Origin: Rhodoplanes serenus
GTDB taxonomy: Bacteria > Pseudomonadota > Alphaproteobacteria > Rhizobiales > Xanthobacteraceae
Assembly (NCBI GenBank): GCA_945861855.1
Contig: CAMAWG010000007.1
Span: 1 to 60,672, forward strand
Length of the DNA: 60,672 bases
Reading direction: 5' to 3'
Shown here: one piece after another, positions 26,222 through 35,481 of the stretch
How positions within the stretch are numbered: the first letter of the stretch is position 1
How the letters are laid out: every line of letters starts with the position of its first letter
Program-made: the position numbers and the translations under genes
Notes under the pieces: generated by a model
Databases searched by the model: none
What the model was told of the DNA's origin: nothing
Seen by the model: only the letters and a program-made list of their open reading frames with translations

Positions 26222-27193
26222 CTACTGCGCTTTAATTCCGGCTTCCTTGATGATCGGATGCCACTTGTCGATCTCGGCCTTTTGATAGGCCGCGAGCGCG
26301 GCAGCGGTCTGTTGCTCGGGCGGCGGAATTTGCTGGCCGAGGCTGGTGAGGCGCTGGCGCAAGGCGGGATCGGCCATGGCCGCGCGCACGGCGGCGCCGA
26401 GCTTGTCGATCGCCTCCTGCGGCGTGCCCTTCGGCATCCACAGTCCATACCAGGTCGAGATGTAGATGCCCGGCGCGCCGGCCTCGTCGACCGTGGGGAT
26501 GTCCGGTGCGGCGTCGAGCCGCCGGTCCGACGTCACCGCCAGCGCCCGCACGTTGCCGCCCTTGACGTGCGACAGAGAGGTGATTGCCTGGTCGAAGGTG
26601 AAGTCGATGTGGCCCGCCGTGATGTCGCGGATGATGTCGGCGGAGCCGGACTTGTACGGCACGAACTGGAATTTCACTCCGGTGATCTTCTGGAAATAGA
26701 CGCCGCTGATGTGCTGGCCGGAGCCCAGGCCCGCGGTGCCTTCGGTGGCCTTGCCCGGATTGGCCTTGAGCCAGGCGATGAACTCCTTGAAGTCCTTCGC
26801 CGGGAAATCCTTGCGCACCACCGCGATGTAGGGATTCTGCGGCAGTCGGGCCACCGGCACGAGATCCTTTTGGATATCGTAATTGAGATTGTAGATCGCG
26901 CCGTTGGTGATGTGGGATGGCCAGTTGCCTATGCTGACCGTGTAGCCGTCCGGCGCGGCGTGCACCGCCTTGCCGACGCCGATGGTGCCATTGGCGCCGA
27001 CGACGTTCTCGATGACGATCGGCTGGCCGAGTGCGGCCCGCATCGGCTCGCTCAGCGCACGCGCCAGCACGTCGACCGGCCCGCCCGCGCCGTAGGGCAC
27101 GATGAAGGTGACCGGACGGTTCGGATAGCTCTGGGCGGCGGCCACGCTTGTGAAGGCCAGGGCCGCGAATGCGGTAAGACACAGTCTTTTCAT
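26222..27193 (-). CDS. Bug-family binding protein (6)
   Basis: A 323-residue Bug protein. The start at 27193 gives the signal peptide MKRLCLTAFAALAFTSVAAAQ. The core has PYGAGGPVDVLARALSEPM, IENVVGANGTIGVGKAVHA and YKSGSADIIRDITAGHI. This last segment departs from the common YKGxxPAxxDL form, so ligand contacts probably differ. It diverges from the amidase gene; the 27194-27329 gap should hold both promoters. The pairing suggests import of an amide or its acid product. Confidence 0.9.
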   Translation of the reverse strand: MKRLCLTAFAALAFTSVAAAQSYPNRPVTFIVPYGAGGPVDVLARALSEPMRAALGQPIVIENVVGANGTIGVGKAVHAAPDGYTVSIGNWPSHITNGAIYNLNYDIQKDLVPVARLPQNPYIAVVRKDFPAKDFKEFIAWLKANPGKATEGTAGLGSGQHISGVYFQKITGVKFQFVPYKSGSADIIRDITAGHIDFTFDQAITSLSHVKGGNVRALAVTSDRRLDAAPDIPTVDEAGAPGIYISTWYGLWMPKGTPQEAIDKLGAAVRAAMADPALRQRLTSLGQQIPPPEQQTAAALAAYQKAEIDKWHPIIKEAGIKAQ

Positions 27194-27329
27194 CGTCCAC
27201 CTCGATTGATCTTTGCCCGGCTGACGAACGATAGCGTTATTTGCTCGCCGTCGAAAGTCGGCGTTGCGGGCGCCGGTCTGATATGCCGAAATGCGCCGCG
27301 CGAGGATCGAGCCGGCTGGGATGGATGCG

Positions 27330-29636
27330 ATGACCGAAAAGGCGTTTCGTCTGGAAGAGGCGACGATCGACGGCCTGCACCAGGCGATCCGGTCGGGCCG
27401 GACCACGGTTGTCGCGGTGGTGCAGCACTATCTCGCCCGCGTGCGCGCCTACAACGGCGTCGCCAGCGCGCTGGTGACGCAGGACGGCGCGTCTGTTCCC
27501 GAAACGACGGGTGTGGTGCGCGCAGGTGGCGCGATCAGGTTCCCGACGCAGACGGTCAAGGCCTCGGCCATCCTGCCCGATCTCGACAAATACCAGGGGC
27601 CGCCGCTGGAATTCGGCCGCATGGAGGCGACCGCCTCCAACCCGAAGGTGCCGCAGCAGTTCGGCATGATCGTCGGCATTCCGAACGCCGACCAGCTCAA
27701 CGCGCTCGGCACGCTCAACATCCGCGGCGAGCGATCGGTTACCTGCTGGGGCGAGTTCGACAGGCACCCGTCGCTCGGGCCGCTGCCGCCGGCCGCGCCT
27801 GCGGTCTGCGAATTCTTCCGCCAACAGCCCGACGCGCTGGAGCGCGCCGCCGAGCTGGATAACAAGTATGGAAGGAATCCGGACCTTGAACAAATGCCGA
27901 TGTATGGCGTGGTGTTCTCGTTCAAGGATCCGTTCGACACCAGGGACATGCGCTCGACCGGCGGTGGCGACGCGCGCTACGACATCGACTTCCCGGCGCG
28001 CGATCACGTTCTGGTCGAGCAGCTTCGCAACAAGGGCGCGATCGTCTTCGCCAAGGCGGTCAACACCGAATACAACGGCCGCGCCGGCGATCCGGGCGGC
28101 AGGAACAAGCCCACCAAGGTGCTGCCCTCGACGCTCGGCTATCAGCGCAGCACCTGGGCCGGCAATCCGGCCAATCCGTATGACACCACGCGCTCGGCCT
28201 CGCTCGGCTCAAGCTCAGGCTCGGGCGTGTCGGTCAGCGCCAATCTGGTGATGGCGAGTCTGGGCGAGGAAACGCGCGCCTCGTGCCGCGGGCCGTCCAA
28301 CCACAACGCCATCGCGCTCATTCTGCCGCACAAGGCGATGCTCGGCTTCGACGGCGGCGCGATCGGCGCCGACATCTACTGCGACCGCTCGGGCATCCAT
28401 GCCCGCAAGGTCGGCGATTGTGCCAAGATTTTGGATGCTTTGAAGGACCCGGACCGGGGCTATTACGATCCGCGCGATCCGTTCACCACGGTGCCGCGCT
28501 CGTCGGTGCTGGGCACGCCTTATGCGGGTCACGCCAAGGCGGCGGGAACGCCGGGGTCTCTCGAAGGCACGCGGCTCGGCGTGATCCGCGAGTCGATGGT
28601 CTATCCGGCGGGATCGAAGACCGAGGAGCCGATCGTCAGCGCGGCGACGATGGAGATCAGAACCGTCCTCGGGGACAAGCTCGGTGCGGCGCTGGTCGAA
28701 TCCACCGATCCGCTGTGGACGCCCGATCCCGAAGTCGAGACCATGACGGTGGATTTCCGGAAGGCGCTGGCGCGGCTCGTGCCGGTGTTCATGCCGGACC
28801 TGCTGTTTCGCGTGAGGGCGGACGGCACGCCGGTGTTTCCCGATTTCGCCGCCGCGGTCGTGCCAACCGAATTCGCGCCGGGGAAAGTTTTCGGCTCGGG
28901 AAAAATGCAGCCGATCGACTATTGCGTCGAGATGGCCGAGGGCCGGATCGCGCCGCCGAGAAATCTCGACCTCGCCACCATCCAGAACCAGGAAATGGCG
29001 ATGGCGTTCCGCTTCCACATCTCGCAGTACCTGTCGCGGCGCGCGGCCGACTGGAAGGCGAAGGGCTTCGGCGAGACGCTGACCGATTGGGCTTCGCTCA
29101 ACGCGCGCTCGAAATTCTGGGGCGACGACCAGCGCGCGGCGTTCAAGAACTGGGAGGAAGTTGCCGACCCTCGCAACCCGCACGGCTCTCGGCAGGGCGT
29201 CAACGAGCGCATCATGCTGCGCGAGCTTTTGCGCCGCGCGGACATGATGGTGATCCTGGAGAACAGGCTCGATGCGCTGGTGCGGCTGCACACGCCCTGG
29301 CCGCCGGGGCTGATCGGCCACGCCTACCAGTACGACATCGCCAGCAACCTGCGGCCGGAATCGCTGAGCGGTCCCAACGCCGGCCTGACCGAGGTGCTGA
29401 TCCCGGCGGGCTATGTCACGACGGTTTACGATCCGGTCTACAAGCTCACGCCGGACGGCAAGCGCTACGTGTCGCAGGCGTCCGACAAGCCGACGGCCAT
29501 TCCGGCGCCAGGCCTGCCGTTCTCGCTGGTGTTTCGTGCCGAGCCGGGCCGCGAGGACGTACTCTTGAAGATCGCGTCGGCCTACGAGGCGGCGTCGCAG
29601 CGGCGCATACCGCCGCCGGATTTCCCGCCGCTCTAA
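27330..29636 (+). CDS. Large amidase-signature family protein
   Basis: About 768 residues, starting at 27330 (27321 and 27291 are in-frame alternatives). The amidase-signature triad is present: Lys199 in GVVFSFKDPFD, the cis-Ser in the GSSSGSG loop near 293-299, and a nucleophile Ser318 in ETRASCRGP. In typical members the last motif is DTGGSIRxP; here the two glycines are Arg and Ala. The protein is about 270 residues longer than usual, with an insert of about 100 residues before the Lys motif (PNADQLNALGTLNIRGERSV region) and an extended C-terminus. There is no signal peptide, so it is cytosolic. It probably hydrolyses an amide or aryl-amide. Confidence 0.85.
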   Translation: MTEKAFRLEEATIDGLHQAIRSGRTTVVAVVQHYLARVRAYNGVASALVTQDGASVPETTGVVRAGGAIRFPTQTVKASAILPDLDKYQGPPLEFGRMEATASNPKVPQQFGMIVGIPNADQLNALGTLNIRGERSVTCWGEFDRHPSLGPLPPAAPAVCEFFRQQPDALERAAELDNKYGRNPDLEQMPMYGVVFSFKDPFDTRDMRSTGGGDARYDIDFPARDHVLVEQLRNKGAIVFAKAVNTEYNGRAGDPGGRNKPTKVLPSTLGYQRSTWAGNPANPYDTTRSASLGSSSGSGVSVSANLVMASLGEETRASCRGPSNHNAIALILPHKAMLGFDGGAIGADIYCDRSGIHARKVGDCAKILDALKDPDRGYYDPRDPFTTVPRSSVLGTPYAGHAKAAGTPGSLEGTRLGVIRESMVYPAGSKTEEPIVSAATMEIRTVLGDKLGAALVESTDPLWTPDPEVETMTVDFRKALARLVPVFMPDLLFRVRADGTPVFPDFAAAVVPTEFAPGKVFGSGKMQPIDYCVEMAEGRIAPPRNLDLATIQNQEMAMAFRFHISQYLSRRAADWKAKGFGETLTDWASLNARSKFWGDDQRAAFKNWEEVADPRNPHGSRQGVNERIMLRELLRRADMMVILENRLDALVRLHTPWPPGLIGHAYQYDIASNLRPESLSGPNAGLTEVLIPAGYVTTVYDPVYKLTPDGKRYVSQASDKPTAIPAPGLPFSLVFRAEPGREDVLLKIASAYEAASQRRIPPPDFPPL

Positions 29637-29655
29637 TTCTGCACTCACCTATCCA

Positions 29656-29742
29656 CGTCATGCCCGCACTTGTTGCGGGCATCCACGTCTTACTGTCCGC
29701 CAAGCAAGGCGTGGATGGCCGGGACAAGCCCAGCTATGACGA
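29656..29742. repeat. Dispersed palindromic repeat, type A (copy 2)
   Basis: CGTCATGCCCGCACTTGTTG and a facing GTGGATGGCCGGGACAAGCC / CTATGACG arm, with the shared ATCCACGTCTT and AAGGCGTGGAT pair. It lies downstream of the amidase, between convergent genes, and resembles copies at 11722, 33321 and 51574. Confidence 0.7.
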
Positions 29743-29775
29743 ACATTGCGGTTGGCGTCTGTAGGAAGTTGCGGA

Positions 29776-30495
29776 TTACTCCCTGTACGGCCGGTCGACC
29801 GCGCGGCACCAGTTCTCCCAGGCGCGGTTGACGTTGGCCGGCGACGTGGTCTCGATGACCTTGCTCACCTCGCCCTTGGTGAGGAATTGCACCTTCTTGC
29901 TCATGGCCTCGGCCTGCATCTGCAGCTTCGCGTTCAGCTCCAGATAGATCGCGGTGTAGACTGTGCGGCGCATCCAAGGTCCGACCACGACGCAGCCGTG
30001 GCCGCGCATCAGGCAGGTGGCGCCCTTGCCGAGCTTCTTAGCGAGGTCGTGGCCCTGGGCCATGGTGCGAACCAGCAGATCGGTGTCGCCGAACTTCTTG
30101 TGCTGGTCCCAGATCGGCACCTCATGGCCGATGGTGGCGCACATGTGCATGATCGGCCGCATCTTGTGGCCGGTGATGCCATAGGGGATGACGCCCGGGC
30201 TGTGGTTGTGGATCACCGACATCACATCGGGCCGCGCCTGATAGGCGCCGCCGTGGATCGGGCGCTCGGTGTAGAGGTGCTTGCCCTTGGCGTCGATCGG
30301 CTCACAGTCGAGATTGAACTCGACGATGTCGTCGCGCTTGACGCGTTCGGGAGCGCGCGAGCACGACAGGAAGAAGCGGTCCGGTCTGTCCGGATGGCGG
30401 ATGCTGATGTGGCCGAACGAATCGACGATGCCGTACTTGGCCAGCACGTGGTTCGCGGTCACGAGGTCTTCAAGCAGATCGTCGAGCTTCGCCAT
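29776..30495 (-). CDS. Class II aldolase/adducin family protein (1)
   Basis: A 239-residue metal-dependent aldolase-fold protein of the L-fuculose/L-ribulose-phosphate family. Zinc ligands are visible: His96 and His98 in VIHNHSP and His166 in LMRGHGCVV, with Glu77 as the likely catalytic acid. Homologues near aromatic-degradation genes often decarboxylate or cleave hydroxylated aromatic or 4-hydroxy-2-oxo acids. It lies 36 bp downstream of the FAD monooxygenase on the same strand, so the two probably work together. Confidence 0.88.
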   Translation of the reverse strand: MAKLDDLLEDLVTANHVLAKYGIVDSFGHISIRHPDRPDRFFLSCSRAPERVKRDDIVEFNLDCEPIDAKGKHLYTERPIHGGAYQARPDVMSVIHNHSPGVIPYGITGHKMRPIMHMCATIGHEVPIWDQHKKFGDTDLLVRTMAQGHDLAKKLGKGATCLMRGHGCVVVGPWMRRTVYTAIYLELNAKLQMQAEAMSKKVQFLTKGEVSKVIETTSPANVNRAWENWCRAVDRPYRE

Positions 30496-30531
30496 GAGCG
30501 GTCTCCTCCCGGATGAAATTGAGATCGTTGA

Positions 30532-31764
30532 TTACGATGCCAGCCGCGTCGGCGCCGGCATCGGTATGTTTCCGACACGCGGCAGCTCCGGCTGGTGGCC
30601 GTAGAGCCAGGACATGTCGAGGCTGCCCTCCTGGCTCCATTCGCGCAGCAGCTTGTTGCGCAATTCGCGATTGACGCCGCTGGCGTGATAGATCTCGCCG
30701 AACACGCGCGCCATGAGCTGCACCCGCGCGGTGCGCAGGTATCGAAGCTCCTGGTATTTCTTGAACGCCGCCTCGTAGTCGCCAGGCATTGCCTCGATCT
30801 GGTTGGCGAGGCAGACGGCATCCTCCATCGCGGTGTTGCCGCCCTGCGCGAGATACTGAAGCATGGGGTGCGCGGCGTCGCCCAGAAGCGTGATGCGGCC
30901 CTGGCTCCAGTTCTTGATCGCCGGGCGGTCGCACAGCACCCACATCTTCCAGGCGTTGACCTTGGTAAGCAGGGTGCGCACGGGTTCGCACTTGTCGGCG
31001 AAGCGCGCGTGCAGCTCGGCCGGGTCGCCGTAGGTGTCCCATCCCTCCTCGTAGCGGTCGGAGTGGAACACGACGACGAGGTTGAACAGCTCGCCGCGGC
31101 GGAGCGGGTAGTGCACCAGATGGGTCTTCTCGCCGCACCAGACGATCATCTTAGGGATGCGGTATTCCACGGGCCATTCGGAGGTCGGCAATACGGCGCG
31201 ATAGGCGATGTGGCCGGAAACCACAGGCTTGCCGTCGCCGACGATCTTCTCGCGCACGGTGGACCACAGCCCGTCGCAGCCGACGAGCGCCGAGCCCTGG
31301 TAGGTCTCGCCGCTCTCGGTCTTCACCGTGACGCCCGAGCCGGTGTCGTCGATCGCGACCACCTTCTGCGAGATCGCGAGCTTGATCAGGTTCGATTTCT
31401 TGCAGGCGTCGAGGATGACGTTGAGCATGTCGGCGCGGTGAATGACGCCGTAGGGCGCGTGGTATTTGTCGTGGAAGCGCTTGTCGATCTTCATGTCGAC
31501 GATGGTTTCGGCGGTGATCGAGTCGCGGAACTCCAGGCCTTCGGGAAACGCGCACCAGTGGAACATCTGCTCGGTCAGGCCCAGCACTTCGAACATGCGG
31601 AACACGTTCGGGCCGAGCTGGATGCCTGCGCCGATCTCCTTGAACTCGGGCGCCTGCTCCAGCACCTGCACCGGGATGCCCTTGCGCGACAGGGCGAGGG
31701 CCGTCGAAAGCCCGCCGATGCCGCCGCCGACCACCAGCACCGGCGTCTCTTTACCGCTCATCAC
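30532..31764 (-). CDS. FAD-dependent monooxygenase, 3-hydroxybenzoate 6-hydroxylase-like
   Basis: A 410-residue class A flavoprotein hydroxylase. The FAD motif VLVVGGGIGGLSTALAL lies at the N-terminus, the DG motif in VGCDGLWSTVR near residue 187, and the GD motif in LLGDAAHPMLQYLAQGGN near 295. Length and the QYLAQGG motif match the salicylate/3-hydroxybenzoate hydroxylase group. It would add a para- or ortho-hydroxyl group to a monohydroxybenzoate. It is the first gene of a two-gene operon with a class II aldolase, diverging from a Bug gene that may import its substrate. Confidence 0.88.
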   Translation of the reverse strand: MMSGKETPVLVVGGGIGGLSTALALSRKGIPVQVLEQAPEFKEIGAGIQLGPNVFRMFEVLGLTEQMFHWCAFPEGLEFRDSITAETIVDMKIDKRFHDKYHAPYGVIHRADMLNVILDACKKSNLIKLAISQKVVAIDDTGSGVTVKTESGETYQGSALVGCDGLWSTVREKIVGDGKPVVSGHIAYRAVLPTSEWPVEYRIPKMIVWCGEKTHLVHYPLRRGELFNLVVVFHSDRYEEGWDTYGDPAELHARFADKCEPVRTLLTKVNAWKMWVLCDRPAIKNWSQGRITLLGDAAHPMLQYLAQGGNTAMEDAVCLANQIEAMPGDYEAAFKKYQELRYLRTARVQLMARVFGEIYHASGVNRELRNKLLREWSQEGSLDMSWLYGHQPELPRVGNIPMPAPTRLAS

Positions 31765-31913
31765 ACATCTCCCGGCATGTCGTACGAACGCTAGACCTCA
31801 CTCTAGGATTGCTTGCCCGGCGCGATCAAGCGAACGGGTTAGCCATAGGCAGTCGGAGCAAAATGAAAGATAATCGCCCAAGAACAAGCTGCAGGGTTGG
31901 GAGGATTGCCGAC

Positions 31914-32885
31914 ATGGATAAGCCAATAGCGGCGTTGCTGGCATTCGGACTGCTTGGTGCGGGCGTGACGTCTGCCGGCGCTCAAGCCTTTCCAAGCAAG
32001 ACCATCACCATCGTCTCGCCGGCGCCGGCCGGCGGTGTGACCGACATCATGGGCCGGGCGCTGGCGCAGCGCTTCAGCAAGACCTGGGGCCAGCAGGCCG
32101 TGGTCGAAAACAAGCCCGGCGCCAACAATCAGCTCGCCGCCGAATACGTCGCCAACGCGCCGCCCGACGGCACCACGCTGTTCATCGCGCCGGACGGCAC
32201 CTTCGTCGCCAACCCGAGCCTCTATCCCAAGCTGCCTTACGATCCCTACAAGAGCTTCACGCCGATCAGCGGGCTCATGATCATCAACCAGGCCTTGATC
32301 CTGAACCCGGGCTTTGCCCCCAATAGCGTCAAGGAATTGATCGAGCTCGCCAAGCAGAAGCCCGGCACCATCAACTACGGCACCTTCGGCATCGGTTCGA
32401 GCGGCCACTTGAACATGGTTCTGCTGGAGACGATGGCCGGTGTGAAGTTCCAGGCGGTGCACTACAAGGGCGCGGCGCCGGTGATGAACGATGTGATCGC
32501 CGGCCACATCCAGATGGGTTTTGTGAGCGCAGGCTCCTCGGTGCCGCAATGGAAGGGCAACAAGGTCAAGCTGATCGCCGTCGGCGCGAAGCAGCGCATG
32601 CCGCAACTGCCGGACGTCCCTGCAGCGGCGGAAACCGTGGCGGGTTTTGAGGCGGTGTCGTGGTTCGGGCTGTTCGGGCCGGCCGGCATGCCGCCCGACG
32701 TGGTGGCGAAGATCAACGCCGAGGTCCGTGCACTGTTCGCCGATCCGGAGTTCCAGAAGACCTTCCTCGACCGCTATCTGTTTCAGTCGATCGCCGGCTC
32801 GCCGGCAGAGCTGACGAGCTTCGTCAAGTCCGAGGAGCCAAAATGGCGCAAGATCATCCAGGACGCCAAGATCAAGGTGGAGTGA
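31914..32885 (+). CDS. Bug-family binding protein (7)
   Basis: A 323-residue Bug protein. The start at 31914 is supported by GGGAGG 8 nt upstream and by the signal peptide MDKPIAALLAFGLLGAGVTS. The binding loop PAPAGGVTDIMGRALAQRF and YKGAAPVMNDVIAGHI are intact; the third segment has VENKPGANNQLAAEYVA, a variant of the usual VENRPGAGG. It is followed 24 bp later by a carboxymuconolactone-decarboxylase-like gene and diverges from the hydroxybenzoate hydroxylase. Confidence 0.92.
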   Translation: MDKPIAALLAFGLLGAGVTSAGAQAFPSKTITIVSPAPAGGVTDIMGRALAQRFSKTWGQQAVVENKPGANNQLAAEYVANAPPDGTTLFIAPDGTFVANPSLYPKLPYDPYKSFTPISGLMIINQALILNPGFAPNSVKELIELAKQKPGTINYGTFGIGSSGHLNMVLLETMAGVKFQAVHYKGAAPVMNDVIAGHIQMGFVSAGSSVPQWKGNKVKLIAVGAKQRMPQLPDVPAAAETVAGFEAVSWFGLFGPAGMPPDVVAKINAEVRALFADPEFQKTFLDRYLFQSIAGSPAELTSFVKSEEPKWRKIIQDAKIKVE

Positions 32886-32909
32886 CCATGACGTGGAGAG
32901 GTAGGCGCC

Positions 32910-33305
32910 ATGAGCAAGAAGCTGCCTGACGACCTGGAAAAATTCCGCGACAGCTATGTCGAGATGTTCGGCACGCTTCCGCCGCTGCCGGCGGCGCGGT
33001 TCGAGTTTTCCGGCGAGGTCAATCCGGAATTCCTTCGCGTGTCGGAGCAACTGCGGAAGGGTGCGTTCTATTCCGGCGTGATCGACATGAAGACGACGCA
33101 GCTCATCCTGTTCGGAATGCTGCTCGCCGAGCACAACACGGTCGGCGCGCAGGCCCATGCCGCGGCGGCGCGCAAGGCCGGCGCGAGCTGGGAGGAGCTG
33201 CACACGGTGATGCAGCTCGCGGCTGCGACCGGCGCGCTGTGGGCGGCCAACAACGGCGGCGCGCTGCTCAAGACGCTGCGCGACAAGGAACAGGGCGGGA
33301 AGTAG
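32910..33305 (+). CDS. Carboxymuconolactone decarboxylase family protein
   Basis: A 131-residue helical protein of the CMD/AhpD family. The central helix pair around LAEHNTVGAQAHAAAARKAG, followed by the ASWEELHTVMQLAA helix, fits the family. It lacks the CxxC pair of AhpD-type peroxidases, as true gamma-carboxymuconolactone decarboxylases do. A decarboxylase or isomerase role in a ring-cleavage branch is plausible given the nearby 1,2-dioxygenase, but is inferred from context only. Confidence 0.8.
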   Translation: MSKKLPDDLEKFRDSYVEMFGTLPPLPAARFEFSGEVNPEFLRVSEQLRKGAFYSGVIDMKTTQLILFGMLLAEHNTVGAQAHAAAARKAGASWEELHTVMQLAAATGALWAANNGGALLKTLRDKEQGGK

Positions 33306-33320
33306 CCGCGGTCTCAGAAT

Positions 33321-33402
33321 GTCATCGCCCGCGAAGGCGGGCGATCCAGTGATCACCGCACTATCTGAGAATACTGGATGCCCCGCTTTCGCGGGGCATG
33401 AC
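33321..33402. repeat. Dispersed palindromic repeat, type A-like (copy 3, diverged)
   Basis: GTCATCGCCCGCGAAGGCGG and a facing GCCCCGCTTTCGCGGGGCAT / GAC arm surround TCCAGTGATCACCG. The ends keep the GTCAT ... ATGAC framing of the type A elements but the core stems differ. It lies between the convergent CMD and amidohydrolase genes. Confidence 0.65.
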
Positions 33403-33417
33403 AGGCAGTGAGTGCCG

Positions 33418-34365
33418 CTACCTCGGCAGTCCCGGCAGCAATTTGAGCGCATTGTCGCGCTCGATCGCTTGAAGATCGGCGGCGGAGAGCTTCAGCCCGG
33501 CCAGTCCCTTGATCGTCGTCTCTGGCGCCCAGAACGGATAGTCGGTGCCGAACAGCAGGTGCGACATCGGCACGATGTCGAGCACCGCCCGCATCGCGCC
33601 GGGCGTCGTGACGCCGACCACATCGACGTAGAGCTTGCTCAACTCGTGCATCACGCCGTTCGGCACGCGGGCGCTCAGCTCCGGGCGATTCTTGGCGAGG
33701 CCCGCGAGCCGGTTGGCGATCATGGCAAGCGCCCCGCCGCCGTGCGAGAAGATCCATTTGATGTTGGGGCAGCGGTGCAGCGTGCCGCCGAATAAAAGGC
33801 TCACGATCGCGCGGGTGGTGTCGAACGGAAACTCGATCGTCGGCGGGGGAATGTTCGGGATGACGTTGAAGGCAAAGCTCGCCGCGGTCGGGTGGAAATA
33901 GACCACGGCCTTGCGCCGGTCGAGTTCGTCGAACACATCCGCGAAGGCCTCGTCGCCGGGATACTTGTCGAGATAGTTCGTCGTCAGCGCGATGCCGTCG
34001 GCATCGAGCGTGTCGAACGCATATTCGATCTCGCGGAGACTGCCTTCGACGTCCGGCAGCGCCAGCGCCGCAAAATGGCCGAAGCGGCCCTTGTAGTCGC
34101 GCTGCATCCTCGCCGCGGCCTCGTTCATCTCGCGCGCGAATATCCGCGACGAGGCGGCGTCGCCGAGCCAGACGCTCGGCGTCGAGACCGACAGCACCGA
34201 CACCGCGATGCCATCCTTGTCCATCGCCTCGATGGCCTGGCTCGGGTGCCACTTCTTCAGCTTCTCGTAGAAGGCATGGGTGGTGTGCTTGAGCACCTCG
34301 CCGGTCTTTTCGATGTAGACCGGCGGATAGGGATGATGGTGGGTGTCGATGCGGTGGCGGGCCAT
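33418..34365 (-). CDS. Amidohydrolase family (ACMSD-type) decarboxylase-like protein
   Basis: A 315-residue metal-dependent TIM-barrel protein of the amidohydro-related group that contains ACMSD and gamma-resorcylate decarboxylase. Metal ligands are visible in IDTHHHPYPP (residues 7-16), YFHPTAAS near 155, FSHGGGAL near 212 and the Asp of FGTDYPFWAP near 276. Members mostly decarboxylate aromatic or semialdehyde acids rather than hydrolyse. It diverges from the hydroxyquinol/catechol 1,2-dioxygenase gene, so it may supply that enzyme's substrate. Confidence 0.85.
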   Translation of the reverse strand: MARHRIDTHHHPYPPVYIEKTGEVLKHTTHAFYEKLKKWHPSQAIEAMDKDGIAVSVLSVSTPSVWLGDAASSRIFAREMNEAAARMQRDYKGRFGHFAALALPDVEGSLREIEYAFDTLDADGIALTTNYLDKYPGDEAFADVFDELDRRKAVVYFHPTAASFAFNVIPNIPPPTIEFPFDTTRAIVSLLFGGTLHRCPNIKWIFSHGGGALAMIANRLAGLAKNRPELSARVPNGVMHELSKLYVDVVGVTTPGAMRAVLDIVPMSHLLFGTDYPFWAPETTIKGLAGLKLSAADLQAIERDNALKLLPGLPR

Positions 34366-34499
34366 TCGTCAACTCTCGACGATTTCGCGGGCAGGATGCC
34401 CGCTTCGGGGGATTGAGCAATCGTGCCGGCAAGCATATCAATTCGGCCAAGGAATACAGCAGGCGGCGCAGCCGCCAAGGAACGTCCAGGAGAATTGCC

Positions 34500-35465
34500 A
34501 TGATCATCGACGGTCCGGATTCGGTCACCCAGGCGGTGCTGAGCGAGATCGCGCACGCGCCCGACCCGCGCTTCCGCGAGGTGATGACGGCGCTGGTGAA
34601 GCACCTGCACGCGTTCGTCCGCGAGGTGAAGCTCTCCGAGGAGGAGTTCCACCAGGCCTGCGCCATCGTCAATTCCATCGGCCAGAGCTCCAATTCCTTC
34701 CACAACGAGGCGGTGCTGATGTCGGGCTCGCTCGGGGTCTCGACGCTGGTTTGCCTGCTCAACAACGGCAAGAACGGCGCGACCGAAACCACCGCGAACC
34801 TGCTGGGGCCGTTCTGGCGGCTGGACTCCCCGCGCACCGAGAACGGCGGCTCGATCATCCGCTCGCCGACGCCGGGGCCGGAGCTGTTCGTCAACGCCTG
34901 GGCCAAGGACCGCGACGGCAAGCCGGTGGCGGGCGCCGAAGTTGACGTCTGGCAGTCCTCGACCGAAGGGCTCTACGAGAACCAGGACCCGACCCAGGCC
35001 GACATGAACCTGCGCGGCAAGTTCACCACCGACGCCGACGGGCACATCGCGTTCCGCAGCATCAAGCCGGCAGGCTATCCGATCCCGATCGATGGGCCGG
35101 TCGGCGATCTCTTGAAGGCGCAGGGGCGCCACAACATGCGCCCGGCGCATCTGCACTTCCTGATCTACAAGCCGGGCTTCAAGACCCACATCTCGCAGGT
35201 CTATCTGCCGGACGATCCCAACATCGAGACCGACGTGCAGTTCGGCGTGACCAAGCGGCTCCTGGGCGACTACGTCCGCCACGAGAACGAGAAGCCGCCG
35301 GCGCCCGGCGTGAAGGACCCGTGGTTCTCGCTCGACTACACCTTCATCATGGATGCGGGCACCGCGAAGCTGCCGCGCGCGCCGATCGAAGACAAGGCGA
35401 CGACGAGCGAAATGAGGCCGAAGTATTTGCCGGCGGCCGATCGCGCGCCGGCGATGGCGAAGTAG
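34500..35465 (+). CDS. Intradiol 1,2-dioxygenase (hydroxyquinol/catechol type)
   Basis: A 321-residue non-haem Fe(III) ring-cleavage enzyme. The start at 34500 is set by CCAGGAGA upstream and by the family N-terminus. The N-terminal helical linker domain (1-105) precedes the beta-sandwich; the ferric ligands are Tyr159, Tyr193, His217 and His219 (the last two in RPAHLHF). Its length and the LLGPFWR and YPIPIDGPVGDLL segments fit hydroxyquinol 1,2-dioxygenases better than catechol enzymes. The expected product is maleylacetate or a cis,cis-muconate. Confidence 0.9.
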   Translation: MIIDGPDSVTQAVLSEIAHAPDPRFREVMTALVKHLHAFVREVKLSEEEFHQACAIVNSIGQSSNSFHNEAVLMSGSLGVSTLVCLLNNGKNGATETTANLLGPFWRLDSPRTENGGSIIRSPTPGPELFVNAWAKDRDGKPVAGAEVDVWQSSTEGLYENQDPTQADMNLRGKFTTDADGHIAFRSIKPAGYPIPIDGPVGDLLKAQGRHNMRPAHLHFLIYKPGFKTHISQVYLPDDPNIETDVQFGVTKRLLGDYVRHENEKPPAPGVKDPWFSLDYTFIMDAGTAKLPRAPIEDKATTSEMRPKYLPAADRAPAMAK

Positions 35466-35481
35466 CGCGCACGCCCCTCGT

